Shown here: in pieces, positions 22,785 to 31,740 of the stretch | Numbering within the stretch: the first letter of the stretch is position 1 | How the letters are laid out: each line of letters opens with the position of its first letter | Assembly: GCF_001512285.1 (NCBI RefSeq) | Contig: NZ_LNUV01000006.1 | Coordinates: 1,221,273-1,285,272 of the forward strand | Origin: Arthrobacter sp. EpRS71 | GTDB lineage: Bacteria; Actinomycetota; Actinomycetes; Actinomycetales; Micrococcaceae | Reading direction: 5' to 3' | Length of the DNA: 64,000 nt | Position numbers and translations under genes: made by a program | The notes under the pieces: model-generated | The model's database searches: none | Told to the model about the DNA's origin: nothing | Seen by the model: the letters and a program-made list of their open reading frames with translations, nothing else

Positions 22785-24580
22785 CGGCGGGCCTCCTCTG
22801 CTTCTTCGAGCTCGTCCAGTTCGGTGTCCAGGTCCTTGGGACCGGCGTCCAGGCTGGCGATGACGTAGCGGTAATGGTCGTTTCCGGCCAACAGTTCCGT
22901 ATGGGTCCCGACGGCGGTGATGGTCCCGTTTTCGAGCAACGCCACCCGGTCCGCCAAGGCCACAGTGGAAGGGCGGTGCGCCACGATCAGGGTGGTGGTC
23001 TCACGAAGGACCTCCCGCAAACGGGCCTCCACGCGTTCCTCCGTATTGACGTCCAAAGCGGACAGGGGATCGTCGAGGACCAGAACCTTGGGCTTGGCGG
23101 CGATGGCGCGGGCCAGCGCGATGCGTTGCCGCTGACCACCGGACAGGCTCAAACCTTCCTCGCCGATCAACGTGCCCACGCCGTCCGGCAACGAGTACGC
23201 GAACTGCGCCTGTGCCACGTCCAAGGCTTCGTCCAGGGCAGCGTCGCTGGGATTCGGGGCTCCGAGAAGGACGTTGTCCCGTACCGAGCTGGAGAACAGG
23301 GTGGTGTCCTCGAACGCCACAGCAACAATCTTCCGGAGTTCGTCAATGTCATAGTCACGGACATCCACGCCGTCAATGGTCACCGCGCCGGACGTGACGT
23401 CGTACAGGCGGGGGACCAGTTGGAGCAGCGCGCTCTTGCCGCTGCCGGTGATGCCCACCAGGGCCATGGTCTCGCCGGGGTGGATGTCCAAGGTGACGTC
23501 GTGGAGGAGGGTCCCGCCGTCGTCGAACCCGAAACCTGCGTGCTCAAAGCGCAAGGCGCCCTTCACGATTTCCGGAACCGTGGCTTTGTCCGGGGAGGTA
23601 ATGGTGTTCTCCGTGTCCATCACCTCAAAGTGGCGGTCCAAGGCGGTCTTGGCGGTCAGCGCCATGGCCAGGAGCATGCCCGAGAATTCCACCGGCGTGG
23701 CCACCACAGCAGCTGTTGCGAAGAACGCCACCAAAGCGCCGATGCTGAGTTGTCCGCTCGCGGCGAGCATGATGCCCACCACCAGCCCGACGCCCAAGGC
23801 CAGCTCCGGCAGCAGCGTGACCACCAGCGTGAAGCCGGCTTGCTGCTTGGCCTTCGCGATCTCCGTCTGGCGGAGTTCCTCTGCCTGGCCGTTGAAGTTT
23901 TCCAGCGCTTCGCGGCTCCGGCCGAAAGCCTTCAGCACGCGAATGCCGTGGACGGATTCCTCCACGGTGGTGGCGAGATCCCCGGCTTGGTCCTGGCTGA
24001 GGCGGGTGACCAAACTGAAGCGGCGGCGGAAACGGAAGGAGTTGATCATGATCGGCACGGCCGCTGCCAGGAAGATCAGCGCCAGCTGCCAGCTCATGGA
24101 GAACATCACGCCGACACCGATGATCACCGTTAGCGTGGTGACCACCAACATGATGGCGCCGAACGCCATCCAGCGGCGCAGGAAGCTCAGGTCCGTCATG
24201 GCGCGGGACAGCAGCTGACCGGAACCCCAGCGATCGTGGAAAGCCACCGTGAGCTGCTGCAAGTGGCCGTACAGGGTCACGCGCATCCGGGTTTCCACCG
24301 TGGTGGCCGGGTTGATCACGAACTGCCGGCGCAACGCCACCAGCCCCGCTTCAGCAATACCCAACGCAAGAATCACGACGGCGGCAATCCAGACGGCGTC
24401 CGTGGAACCGCCGGGCTGCAGCGAATTGTTGACAAGAACCCGCAGTACCTGCGGAATGGTCAGCGCAACGATGCTGGCCAACAGGGCGCAGATCAGGCCC
24501 ATGAATAGTCGGGGGAGGATGGGCCGCACATGAGGGTACAGGCGGCCGACGGAGGTAAAGAAAGACGTTTGCTTGGACAT
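22781..24580 (-). CDS. Heterodimeric ABC exporter, subunit with Asp at the catalytic position
   Basis: A 599-aa half-transporter, first gene of the pair. Helices span about 20-300; the ATPase has Walker A GITGSGKSA, signature LSLSGGQRQR, H-loop VAHRPST. Walker B reads VLVLDDPLSALD, so the catalytic Glu is Asp, marking the degenerate site of a heterodimer. A C-terminal acidic tail (ELDELEEAEEARR) is present. The ATG follows GAGAAG. No cargo-specific neighbour is present. Confidence 0.92.
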   Translation of the reverse strand: MSKQTSFFTSVGRLYPHVRPILPRLFMGLICALLASIVALTIPQVLRVLVNNSLQPGGSTDAVWIAAVVILALGIAEAGLVALRRQFVINPATTVETRMRVTLYGHLQQLTVAFHDRWGSGQLLSRAMTDLSFLRRWMAFGAIMLVVTTLTVIIGVGVMFSMSWQLALIFLAAAVPIMINSFRFRRRFSLVTRLSQDQAGDLATTVEESVHGIRVLKAFGRSREALENFNGQAEELRQTEIAKAKQQAGFTLVVTLLPELALGVGLVVGIMLAASGQLSIGALVAFFATAAVVATPVEFSGMLLAMALTAKTALDRHFEVMDTENTITSPDKATVPEIVKGALRFEHAGFGFDDGGTLLHDVTLDIHPGETMALVGITGSGKSALLQLVPRLYDVTSGAVTIDGVDVRDYDIDELRKIVAVAFEDTTLFSSSVRDNVLLGAPNPSDAALDEALDVAQAQFAYSLPDGVGTLIGEEGLSLSGGQRQRIALARAIAAKPKVLVLDDPLSALDVNTEERVEARLREVLRETTTLIVAHRPSTVALADRVALLENGTITAVGTHTELLAGNDHYRYVIASLDAGPKDLDTELDELEEAEEARR

Positions 24581-24707
24581 GCCCGCTTCTCAACAGCTGG
24601 ATCTTCAGATGGTGCGGAGGTAGTTTCCCGTAGCAACTACCCTATGCCATGGCGTGATTCGTTTCACAGGGCAACGCAGCGTAGGTGAAATGTTTGACCC
24701 AGTTATT

Positions 24708-24726
24708 GGGGATCGTAATGATCCCC
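24708..24726. terminator. Possible terminator hairpin between ABC exporter and phosphoesterase genes
   Basis: GGGGATC (24708-24714) pairs with GATCCCC (24720-24726) around GTAAT. The T-rich side (TTCTCTTTT) lies on the plus strand, opposite to the flanking minus-strand genes, so its role is uncertain. The rest of 24581-24747 shows nothing else. Confidence 0.4.
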
Positions 24727-24747
24727 TTCTCTTTTGATCGAGCGTCT

Positions 24748-25695
24748 CTAGCTGCGTGCCGTGAGCGTCAGCAGCACTGCCTCCGGGCGGCAGGCGATGC
24801 GGACCGGGGCGAAGCGGGAAGTGCCGATACCGCCGGAGACGTTTACCGGCGTCGTGAAGCTATCGCTTTCCCAATCGTGAAGACCCTTGGCACGCCAGTT
24901 GGGGAGATCGCAGTTGGAGACGAGCGCACCGAAGCCTGGGACACAGATTTGGCCGCCGTGGGTGTGGCCGGCAAGGATGAGATCCGCTCCAGCCTCAGTG
25001 AAATGGTCCAGCACGCGCTGGTACGGAGCGTGAATGACGGCCACCTTCAGGTGCGGGCGGGCGTCCTGGTTCACGGTACCGCGTGGCCAACCTGCGTAGC
25101 GTTCACGGCCCAGATGCGGATCATCAACCCCGGAGAAGTCGAACCGCAAGCCGTTCAACACCACGGACTGGGCACGGTTGGTGAGGTCGATCCAGCCACC
25201 CATGCCGAACGCCGAGCGGAGCTTAGGCCAGTCCAGTTGAATAGGTTCGGTCTTGGGCTTGGATGGACCTCGGAAGTAACCCACCGGGTTCTTGACCCGC
25301 GGGGCGTAGTAGTCATTGGAACCCGGAACAAAAACGCCCGGGAACTCCATCAGCGGCCGCAGTGCCTCGATCAGAGGATCGATGGCCTTGGCGTGGCTCA
25401 GGTTGTCGCCCGTATTGACCACAAGATCAGGCTTCAGATCTGCCAACGACCGCAGCCACTGGGTCTTCGTGTCCTGGCCCGGTACGAAGTGGATGTCGCT
25501 CAGGTGCAGGACGCGGATCGGCTTGGAGCCCTCCGGAAGAATGGGCAGGCTTTCGTGTCGGACCTCGAATTGGTCCTTCTCCCACCAACCGTAAGCGGCT
25601 GCCGCTGCTCCCGCCGCCGCGCAGACGGCAGCAGTGACGGCGAAACCGCGCCCGACGGTGCGGACGCGGTTTGCCAAGGAATCACTAAAGGACAT
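24748..25695 (-). CDS. Membrane-anchored metallophosphoesterase
   Basis: A 315-aa calcineurin-like phosphoesterase. An N-terminal helix (about 18-38, AVTAAVCAAAGAAAAAYGWW) anchors or exports it. Metal-binding motifs are LSDIH (D-x-H), NTGDN, GSND, a single His in VAVIHAPYQ, and GHTHGGQ. The family includes UDP-2,3-diacylglucosamine and phospholipid phosphatases of the YkuE/YaeI type with extracytoplasmic catalytic domains. It follows the class A PBP gene by only 2 bp and is probably co-transcribed with it, suggesting an envelope role. Confidence 0.9.
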   Translation of the reverse strand: MSFSDSLANRVRTVGRGFAVTAAVCAAAGAAAAAYGWWEKDQFEVRHESLPILPEGSKPIRVLHLSDIHFVPGQDTKTQWLRSLADLKPDLVVNTGDNLSHAKAIDPLIEALRPLMEFPGVFVPGSNDYYAPRVKNPVGYFRGPSKPKTEPIQLDWPKLRSAFGMGGWIDLTNRAQSVVLNGLRFDFSGVDDPHLGRERYAGWPRGTVNQDARPHLKVAVIHAPYQRVLDHFTEAGADLILAGHTHGGQICVPGFGALVSNCDLPNWRAKGLHDWESDSFTTPVNVSGGIGTSRFAPVRIACRPEAVLLTLTARS

Positions 25696-25697
25696 GA

Positions 25698-28007
25698 TCA
25701 GTTCTTGTCGCTATTGCCATTGCCGTTGCCGTTGTTACCGTTCCCGTTGTTGCCGTTCCCGGAGGACGGGGCGGGGTTAGGCGCAGTGGACGGCGTAGTG
25801 GACGGGGTGTTGTTGCGCTGCGGGGCCGGAGCCGTGCCGAGCAGGTTCGACGGAGGCTGCTGGAACGGGTTGGTTCCGTACGCAGGGGCAACGGACAGCA
25901 TGTAGTTGGTGAACTGCGGGCCGGCGATCATGTAACCGTCGATTGCCGGGTAGAACGTGCCATTGACCGTCAGGTTTCGCCCTGGACGGAGCTGATCACC
26001 CAAGGGATCACCGAACCACGAGGCCGTAGCCAGGCCGCTGGTGTAACCGACAACCCACGTGGAGCCATTGGAGTCGTTGGTACCAGTCTTGGCAGCTACA
26101 GGGAAGTTCTTGGAGTTCAATGCAGGACGGATCAGCGAGCCTGAGCCCTCGTCCAGCACCTTACCCATGGCGTAAGCAACGCCACGGGCCACTTCAGGCT
26201 TCACCGCATCTTTACAGCTGGACGACTGCGCCGGAAGCTGGGCACCGGACTGGTCTTTCACCGAGGTGATGGCAATCGGCTCGCAGTACTTGCCGTCGGC
26301 CGCGAAAGTTGCGAAGGACGCTGCCATGGTCAGCGGGGCAGTCTGTGTTGCACCAATCAGGTTGGACAAACGGGTCATCTGAACCTGAGGGTTCGGATCG
26401 GTGACTTTACCCGTTTGGTCGCGTGCCGGAAGGCCGCCGTGAATGCCGGTGGCGTCAACGATTCCCTGGATACCGCACAGGTCAACCTGAGCTGCGGAAG
26501 CGAACGTGGCCGTGTTGATGGAGTTTTTAAGGCCCCAGAGGACCGTCATAGTCCGGTAGTACTCAGGGCTGGCATTCTGAAGATCGAAGCTGCCCGGCAC
26601 GTTCGCGTCATAGAAACCATCGGTCGGCGTGGGACAGGTGTTCCTCCAAGGGAAGTTCACGCCGTATCTACGCTGGGCCGCATTGACGTTTTGGTTCATC
26701 GATTTGCCCTCGTTCAGCCACTGGGCGAACGTAAAGGGCTTCATGGTGGAACCGGGCTGGAAGCCGCCGATGCCGTTGAGGTCGTTTCCGTCGGCATCGA
26801 GGACGTCAACATTGAAGTTTTGAGTCTGATCGAACTTGCCCTCTTGAGGCAGCCACACAGTGTTTTGCGCCATGCTGACGATCTGGCCTGTGCCCGGCTG
26901 GACGGAAACGATCGAGGCGCCCCACTTGTCCGGGTTGGTACCTGCCGTCGCATCCACCTGCTGCTGCGCCACACCCTGTGCCGTGGGGTCGAGGGTGGTC
27001 TGGATGGTGAGGCCGCCACGCTGGACGCGCTTGATGCGCTCTTCCTGGGTGTCGCCGTATGCAGGATTGTTGAAGAGCAGATGCAGCACGTAGTCACAGA
27101 AGTACGGCGCCATGGTGGCGTATGCGCAACCCTGGCGTGCCGGAGTGACCTGCGTGGTGACGGGGGTCGCAACAGCTTCGTCGTACTGTGCCTGGGTGAT
27201 CTTGCCCTGATTGACCATGGAGGCGAGCACCAGATCGCGTCGCACCTTGGCGTTGTCCGGGTTGGCAATCGGATCGAAGGCGGAGGGGCTGTTCACCAGG
27301 CCGGCAAGGAGGGCCGCCTGCGGAAGAGTGAGGTCCTTCGCCGTGGTGCTGAAGAAGAACTTTGAAGCAGCCTCAATGCCGTAGGCGTCACGGTTGAAGA
27401 AGACGATGTTGAGGTAACCCTCAAGGATCTGCTCTTTGGAGAACTTCTTCTCCAAGGCGATAGCCAGTTTCATTTCGCGGAGTTTGTCGCCCACGCCCTT
27501 GCCGCCACCGTTGAGCTTGACGTCTTCTTCCCTGTCGGCTGCCACGAGGGATTCGTTGATGACGTTGTTCACGTACTGCTGCGTGATGGTGGACGCGCCC
27601 TGCTTGTTGCCGCGGGCGGTGCTGACGATGGCTCGCATGATGCCGGTGGTGTCGATGCCGCCGTGCTCATAAAAACGGCTGTCCTCGATAGCGATGACAG
27701 CGTCCTTGATGAACGGGCTCATTTGATCCAGTGGAACCTTAGTTCGGTTCTCCGCGTAGATCGAGGCGATCGGCGTACCGTCCTTCGCGAGGATGGTGGT
27801 GTTCTGACTGGGCGGATCCACCTGCAGTTCCGCCGGCAGAGTGTCAAAGAACTGAATTGAACCACTGGCGGCACTGCCCGAAACGGCGGCCGCGGGGACC
27901 AAAAGGCCCGCCACGAGGACGCCACAAATCGCGCTCACACCAAGGAAGCCTAGAATCTTTCCGAGGGTGGTGGCAGTGTCGAATAGTGGGTTCTTGCGAG
28001 TCACCAT
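25698..28007 (-). CDS. Class A penicillin-binding protein (transglycosylase/transpeptidase)
   Basis: A 769-aa peptidoglycan synthase. A single membrane helix (about 15-40) is followed by a GT51 transglycosylase domain with catalytic Glu in AIEDSRFYEHGGID and the TITQQYVNN block. The transpeptidase domain has SxxK in GSTMKPF, SxN in KNSINTA and KTG in AAKTGTNDSNG. A low-complexity Pro/Thr then Gly/Asn-rich tail (NGNNGNGNNGNGNGN) ends it, typical of actinobacterial PonA. The ATG at 28007 follows GTGGAAA; upstream in-frame codons overlap the divergent DUF4177 gene and are unlikely to be used. Confidence 0.93.
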   Translation of the reverse strand: MVTRKNPLFDTATTLGKILGFLGVSAICGVLVAGLLVPAAAVSGSAASGSIQFFDTLPAELQVDPPSQNTTILAKDGTPIASIYAENRTKVPLDQMSPFIKDAVIAIEDSRFYEHGGIDTTGIMRAIVSTARGNKQGASTITQQYVNNVINESLVAADREEDVKLNGGGKGVGDKLREMKLAIALEKKFSKEQILEGYLNIVFFNRDAYGIEAASKFFFSTTAKDLTLPQAALLAGLVNSPSAFDPIANPDNAKVRRDLVLASMVNQGKITQAQYDEAVATPVTTQVTPARQGCAYATMAPYFCDYVLHLLFNNPAYGDTQEERIKRVQRGGLTIQTTLDPTAQGVAQQQVDATAGTNPDKWGASIVSVQPGTGQIVSMAQNTVWLPQEGKFDQTQNFNVDVLDADGNDLNGIGGFQPGSTMKPFTFAQWLNEGKSMNQNVNAAQRRYGVNFPWRNTCPTPTDGFYDANVPGSFDLQNASPEYYRTMTVLWGLKNSINTATFASAAQVDLCGIQGIVDATGIHGGLPARDQTGKVTDPNPQVQMTRLSNLIGATQTAPLTMAASFATFAADGKYCEPIAITSVKDQSGAQLPAQSSSCKDAVKPEVARGVAYAMGKVLDEGSGSLIRPALNSKNFPVAAKTGTNDSNGSTWVVGYTSGLATASWFGDPLGDQLRPGRNLTVNGTFYPAIDGYMIAGPQFTNYMLSVAPAYGTNPFQQPPSNLLGTAPAPQRNNTPSTTPSTAPNPAPSSGNGNNGNGNNGNGNGNSDKN

Positions 28008-28044
28008 GTTTTCCACTTTACCGGCAAGGGCTAGGCTTTCTGTC

Positions 28045-28200
28045 ATGACCAAATGGGAGTACGCCACGATTCCGCTCATTATCCACGCTACAAAGCAGAT
28101 CCTGGACCAGTGGGGCGAGGACGGCTGGGAGCTCGTCCAGGTCGTCGGTGGACCCGATGGCAAAGGCCTTGTTGCATACCTGAAGAGGGAGAAGCAGTAA
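28045..28200 (+). CDS. DUF4177 family small protein
   Basis: A 51-aa protein, MTKWEYATIPLIIH then ILDQWGEDGWELVQVV and AYLKREK, the compact beta-alpha-beta signature of DUF4177 proteins. Function is not known. It starts 37 bp from the divergent PBP gene and is followed 2 bp later by the RidA gene with its own Shine-Dalgarno sequence inside the DUF4177 3' end, so the two are an operon. Confidence 0.8.
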   Translation: MTKWEYATIPLIIHATKQILDQWGEDGWELVQVVGGPDGKGLVAYLKREKQ

Positions 28201-28202
28201 TC

Positions 28203-28739
28203 ATGACAACCCCCGCAGAAACCACGTCTGCCGCGGAATCAGGAGCCCCCACGTCTGCTGTTGAGCAGCGTCTGGCCGAGCTCGGATTGACCCTCCCCGA
28301 GGTGGCCGCGCCAGTGGCTGACTACGTACCCGCCATCGTCTCCGGCAACTACGTCTACACCTCCGGACAGCTGCCTTTTATTAACGGCAAACTCGAAGCT
28401 ACGGGCAAGGTATCCCTCGGCGAGTTGGCTGCGTCCGACGAACCCACCGTCGACCCGGCAGACGCCAAGCGTTACGCAGCCGTCTGTGCCATCAACGCCC
28501 TGGCCGCAGTGAAGAGCGTCATCGGCGATCTTGACCGCGTCACCCGCATCGTCAAGGTTGTGGGTTTTGTCTCCTCCGAGTCCACCTTCACCGGCCAGCC
28601 CGGTGTTATCAACGGTGCATCGGAACTTCTCGGACAGGTGTTCGGCGACGCCGGCAAGCACGCACGCTCCGCCGTCGGCGTTTCTGTCCTGCCGCTCGAC
28701 TCTCCCGTTGAAGTCGAGCTCATCGCTGAATTCAGCTAA
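28203..28739 (+). CDS. RidA family protein
   Basis: A 178-aa YjgF/YER057c/UK114-type protein. RidA relatives hydrolyse reactive enamine/imine intermediates released by PLP enzymes. Typical blocks are VSGNYVYTSGQLP, GELAASDEPTVDPADAKRY in place of the shorter archetype, AALAAVKSVIGDLD-like helix and VVKVVGFVSSESTFTGQPGVINGAS. It is longer than E. coli RidA (128 aa) and belongs to the actinobacterial Rid subgroup with an N-terminal extension; the archetypal catalytic Arg is not obvious, so deaminase activity is not assured. Confidence 0.88.
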   Translation: MTTPAETTSAAESGAPTSAVEQRLAELGLTLPEVAAPVADYVPAIVSGNYVYTSGQLPFINGKLEATGKVSLGELAASDEPTVDPADAKRYAAVCAINALAAVKSVIGDLDRVTRIVKVVGFVSSESTFTGQPGVINGASELLGQVFGDAGKHARSAVGVSVLPLDSPVEVELIAEFS

Positions 28740-28756
28740 GGAACCGGTTCACCCAA

Positions 28757-29668
28757 TTGCCGCAGCTTGCCCGCCGTCTGTTCGTACTGCCCCCGGAACT
28801 CGAAGGGGCAGCACGGAACTGGCTTGAGCTTGGCGAACGGACCCCCAGGGCCGCCCGCTACGCCTCCTCCGTTGTGTTGTTGCGCGATTCGCCCACCGGC
28901 TTGGAAACCTGGCTTGGATACAGGCCAGGTTCCTCGCCGTTGGGCGTCGTCGCGTTCCCGGGCGGTTCTTTGGACCCGTCCGACGACGACCCCGTAGGTT
29001 GGTTGGGCCCCTCACCTCAGCATTGGGCTGAGCAGATGGGAACGGACGACGTCGGACTCGCCCGCCGTCACGTGGTGGGCGCCATCCGTGAACTCTTCGA
29101 AGAAACGGGAGTCCTGCTTGCGGGCCCTGACGCTTCGTCCACGGTTGAAGCGAACTCCACCATTGACTGGATGCGCGCCCGTGAAGCTGTGGCCGCCCAG
29201 GAGAAGTCCTTCACGGAGATGCTCACCAAGCGCGGGCTGTCCCTGCGCACCGACCTCCTGAAGCCGCTGGTGAACTGGCTCAGCCCGGACTTTGCCCACG
29301 CGCGTTTCAACACCCGGTACTTTGCCGCCACTGTCCCCGTGAACCAGCAGCCCAGCATCCTGGGCAGCAAGGGAGTGTGGGGGCGCTGGGTGTGTGCCGC
29401 CCAAGCCATCGCCATGCGGGACACCCCAGCACTCGGTGACGAGGTGGGCCAGGAAAACACCGTGGGCCTCAAGCTCGGCGAACTTCTGGTGCCAGGCTCC
29501 GAAATCATGCTCGAAAAGATGGCCAACGCCAACGGCTGCATCGCGTACCTGAGCTACAAACGCAAAGCACACGTGTACCAGGCCAAGCTGGTGGACGAGG
29601 GCGGAGTCCTGATGCTCGAGGTCGAAGCAGCCCGAACCGTCGCCGGGGAACCCCAGCGCGAACGCTGA
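28757..29668 (+). CDS. Nudix hydrolase
   Basis: A 303-aa protein with a Nudix box RELFEETGV preceded by VAFPGGSLDPSDDDP; a 40-residue insertion separates the GG and REUxEExGU halves, as in NUDT19-like acyl-CoA diphosphatases. The substrate is not certain. The start is a TTG at 28757, the first start codon after the in-frame stop, 17 bp after ridA; the AAGG signal is somewhat far. It runs into a repeat region and is convergent with aroQ. Confidence 0.82.
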   Translation: MPQLARRLFVLPPELEGAARNWLELGERTPRAARYASSVVLLRDSPTGLETWLGYRPGSSPLGVVAFPGGSLDPSDDDPVGWLGPSPQHWAEQMGTDDVGLARRHVVGAIRELFEETGVLLAGPDASSTVEANSTIDWMRAREAVAAQEKSFTEMLTKRGLSLRTDLLKPLVNWLSPDFAHARFNTRYFAATVPVNQQPSILGSKGVWGRWVCAAQAIAMRDTPALGDEVGQENTVGLKLGELLVPGSEIMLEKMANANGCIAYLSYKRKAHVYQAKLVDEGGVLMLEVEAARTVAGEPQRER

Positions 29669-29680
29669 CCCCGTCCCTCT

Positions 29681-29750
29681 CTCACATCCCTCGTGTTTGA
29701 GCCCGACGCTCGCTCACGTCACTCGGGTTTGAGCCCAATGCTCGCTCACG
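29681..29750. repeat. Dispersed repeat family B, two tandem 32-bp units
   Basis: Units at 29681-29712 and 29713-29744 each read CTCAC-TC-CTCG-GTTTGAGCCC-A-GCTCG (variable bases as dashes), followed by a partial CTCACG. A third unit in reverse orientation is at 32477-32508. All are between convergent genes. Confidence 0.75.
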
Positions 29751-29759
29751 CCTGGAACG

Positions 29760-30224
29760 TCAGACCGAGTCAGCCAAGTAATCGATGGCCAGCTTGTAGC
29801 CCAATACACCCGCGCCCACAATGATCGCGTTGCACACCCCGGACAGGTACGAATGGTGGCGGAACTCTTCCCGCTGGTGCACATTGGTGATGTGGACCTC
29901 GACGGCGGGCAGCTGCACAGCCGCCAAGGCGTCGCGAAGTGCCACAGAAGTGTGCGTGTAGGCGCCAGCGTTGATCACAATTCCGACGGCGGTGCCCCGC
30001 GCCGCGTGGATGGCGTCCAGGAGGTCGCCCTCATGGTTGGACTGCACGCAGTCAACGGTGAAGCCGTGGGCGGCCGCTGCGCTCATGGCCAGTTGCTCCA
30101 CGTCCGCCAGGGTGGACGTGCCGTACTTTTCCGGTTCGCGGGTGCCCAGAAGGTTCAGGTTGGGGCCGTTGATCACAAGGATGGTGCCGCGACCGGTTTC
30201 GGTGGCAGGAGTGGCTTCAGTCAT
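29760..30224 (-). CDS. aroQ: 3-Dehydroquinate dehydratase, type II
   Basis: A 154-aa dodecameric-type enzyme dehydrating 3-dehydroquinate in the shikimate pathway. Motifs are ILVINGPNLNLLGTREPEKYG with the catalytic Tyr, QSNHEG, INAGAYTHTSVALRDAL and EVHITNVHQREEFRHHS with the catalytic His. The ATG at 30224 gives a 20-residue leader ahead of the core; a longer frame upstream is unsupported. It stands alone and convergent with the Nudix gene. Confidence 0.95.
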   Translation of the reverse strand: MTEATPATETGRGTILVINGPNLNLLGTREPEKYGTSTLADVEQLAMSAAAAHGFTVDCVQSNHEGDLLDAIHAARGTAVGIVINAGAYTHTSVALRDALAAVQLPAVEVHITNVHQREEFRHHSYLSGVCNAIIVGAGVLGYKLAIDYLADSV

Positions 30225-30321
30225 GGCTCCCAATCTATAGCGGTGCAGGAGCGTCCGGGAATTGCGCCCACAAGGTGAGCGGGGGTGCCCCAAAAACAGT
30301 CACGATGTGAGAGAGCGTTGG

Positions 30322-31506
30322 TTACTTACGGGTGCACTGACCGGCCGAGACGGGGCTGCTGAGGCCGGGCGCCTGCGCTGCTACCGGTTCCAGGTCCTCC
30401 ATGGTGAGCGCGAATCCCAGGGCAGCGTCAGTGGTGGTCTTGGCGAAGATCAGCCCGGCCACCTGTCCCTGCATGGTCAGCAACGGGCCACCGGAGTTGC
30501 CTGGCTGAACATCGCCCGCCAGCCTGTAAACCTGTGCGGGCGAGGGATTGTTGCCGTAAATGTCCGGAACCAGAATGGTGGAAATACCTTGAACAGTGGC
30601 CGGCTTGGATTGGAAGGGCCCGCCGTGCGGGTACCCCGCAAAAGCGGCGGGGCTGCCTGCAGCGAGGTCGGCGCTCAACGGGAGCGGGCTGGACTGCAAG
30701 CCATCCACGGCCAGAACGGCGATGTCCCGCTGGGAGTCGAAGTACACCACCCGGCCCGGCAACGCGCCGCCGTCGGGAACTTCCACCACCGGCTGCGACA
30801 CGCCAGCCACAACGTGCGCATTGGTGACGACGCGCCCGGGCGAGACAACAAATCCGGAACCTGTCTGGTTCTGCCCGCATTCGAAGGCGGTGCCGGCGAT
30901 CTTCAGGACGGAATCTGCGGCCTGGTTCAGGGCGGGAGTGTCTGTTGACTCGTTGGGAACGGGCACCGGCGTGACGGGGCCGATTCCCTCGATGAGCTTG
31001 GGTATGCCATCGCCGATCACCGTGGAGCGCAGCTGGGCCATGGTGCTCTTGACAGGCGTAGGAGTCAGGTTGTCGATGTAGCGGATGACGCGGGACTCGG
31101 CCAACTGCTGCGAAACGAACGGCACACCCAGCGAACTGATGCTGAACGCCAGCATGGACATCACCAATGCGGCCACCACCACGCTCACCACGCCGCCGAT
31201 CAGCCGGTCCACGGCATGCAGCGGCTTGATCCGCACGGCGTGGCGGACTTTTCGCCCGATCATGGTGCCCAATCCATGCCCCAGAGCAATAAGCACGACG
31301 GCGGCGCCCACCGTGGCGGTCAGCCTCCAGCCGCTGTCGGTCACCCAACCGCTGACGAGCGGAACTGCCATGAACGCGGCAATGGCGCCAATGACGAATC
31401 CCGCGATTCCACCAAGTGTGACCATGAAGCCATTGCGGAGGCCATAGATCAGGTAGGACAGGAGCATCAAAATCAATGCCAAATCCAATATCGTCAAGCC
31501 AAACAC
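30322..31506 (-). CDS. MarP-like membrane serine protease (CvpA domain plus trypsin-like domain)
   Basis: A 394-aa protein. Residues 5-120 form four helices of the CvpA (colicin V production) family; the C-terminal part is a periplasmic chymotrypsin-like protease with His in VTNAHVV, Asp in QRDIAVL and Ser in PGNSGGPL. This is the architecture of M. tuberculosis MarP (Rv3671c), needed for acid and oxidative resistance. Two cysteines (FECGQN, AGQCTRK) could make the regulatory disulfide known in MarP. GTG 31506 is 5 bp after GAGGAG; TTG 31509 is too close. It is divergent from crp, matching the mycobacterial neighbourhood. Confidence 0.9.
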   Translation of the reverse strand: MFGLTILDLALILMLLSYLIYGLRNGFMVTLGGIAGFVIGAIAAFMAVPLVSGWVTDSGWRLTATVGAAVVLIALGHGLGTMIGRKVRHAVRIKPLHAVDRLIGGVVSVVVAALVMSMLAFSISSLGVPFVSQQLAESRVIRYIDNLTPTPVKSTMAQLRSTVIGDGIPKLIEGIGPVTPVPVPNESTDTPALNQAADSVLKIAGTAFECGQNQTGSGFVVSPGRVVTNAHVVAGVSQPVVEVPDGGALPGRVVYFDSQRDIAVLAVDGLQSSPLPLSADLAAGSPAAFAGYPHGGPFQSKPATVQGISTILVPDIYGNNPSPAQVYRLAGDVQPGNSGGPLLTMQGQVAGLIFAKTTTDAALGFALTMEDLEPVAAQAPGLSSPVSAGQCTRK

Positions 31507-31740
31507 CAATGCTCCTCATAGCCGGGTAGCGCCAATTCTAGATGTCCACCCTGACAGCAAACCGTTAGTCCGGTCACGGTAAGGAGCCGTTTACACCCTT
31601 ATGAGAGGCTTCAGAGTGGACCGGATGCCCCGAAAACCGCGCCATTTCAGCGTTTCACGTGCCAAGTACGTCACAGAAGCTTAAAAATTCTGAAACAATG
31701 GCCTGAGCGCCACGACCGAAACTTATATTCAGGAGATTTC
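31507..31740. promoter_or_regulatory. marP-crp divergent intergenic region
   Basis: A 234-bp region with divergent starts. TTATATTC (31724-31730) close to the crp start may be its -10, and AGGAG lies 5 bp before the ATG. A TCACA half site with a distant GTG (31658-31675) is only a poor CRP match. No further gene is visible. Confidence 0.4.

Noticed and set aside
30274..30320. Fourth copy of repeat family B
   Set aside because: Only scattered similarity (GTGAGCG, GATGTGAG); too degenerate to list as a feature.
31658..31675. CRP autoregulatory site upstream of crp
   Set aside because: GTG and TCACA halves have the wrong spacing.
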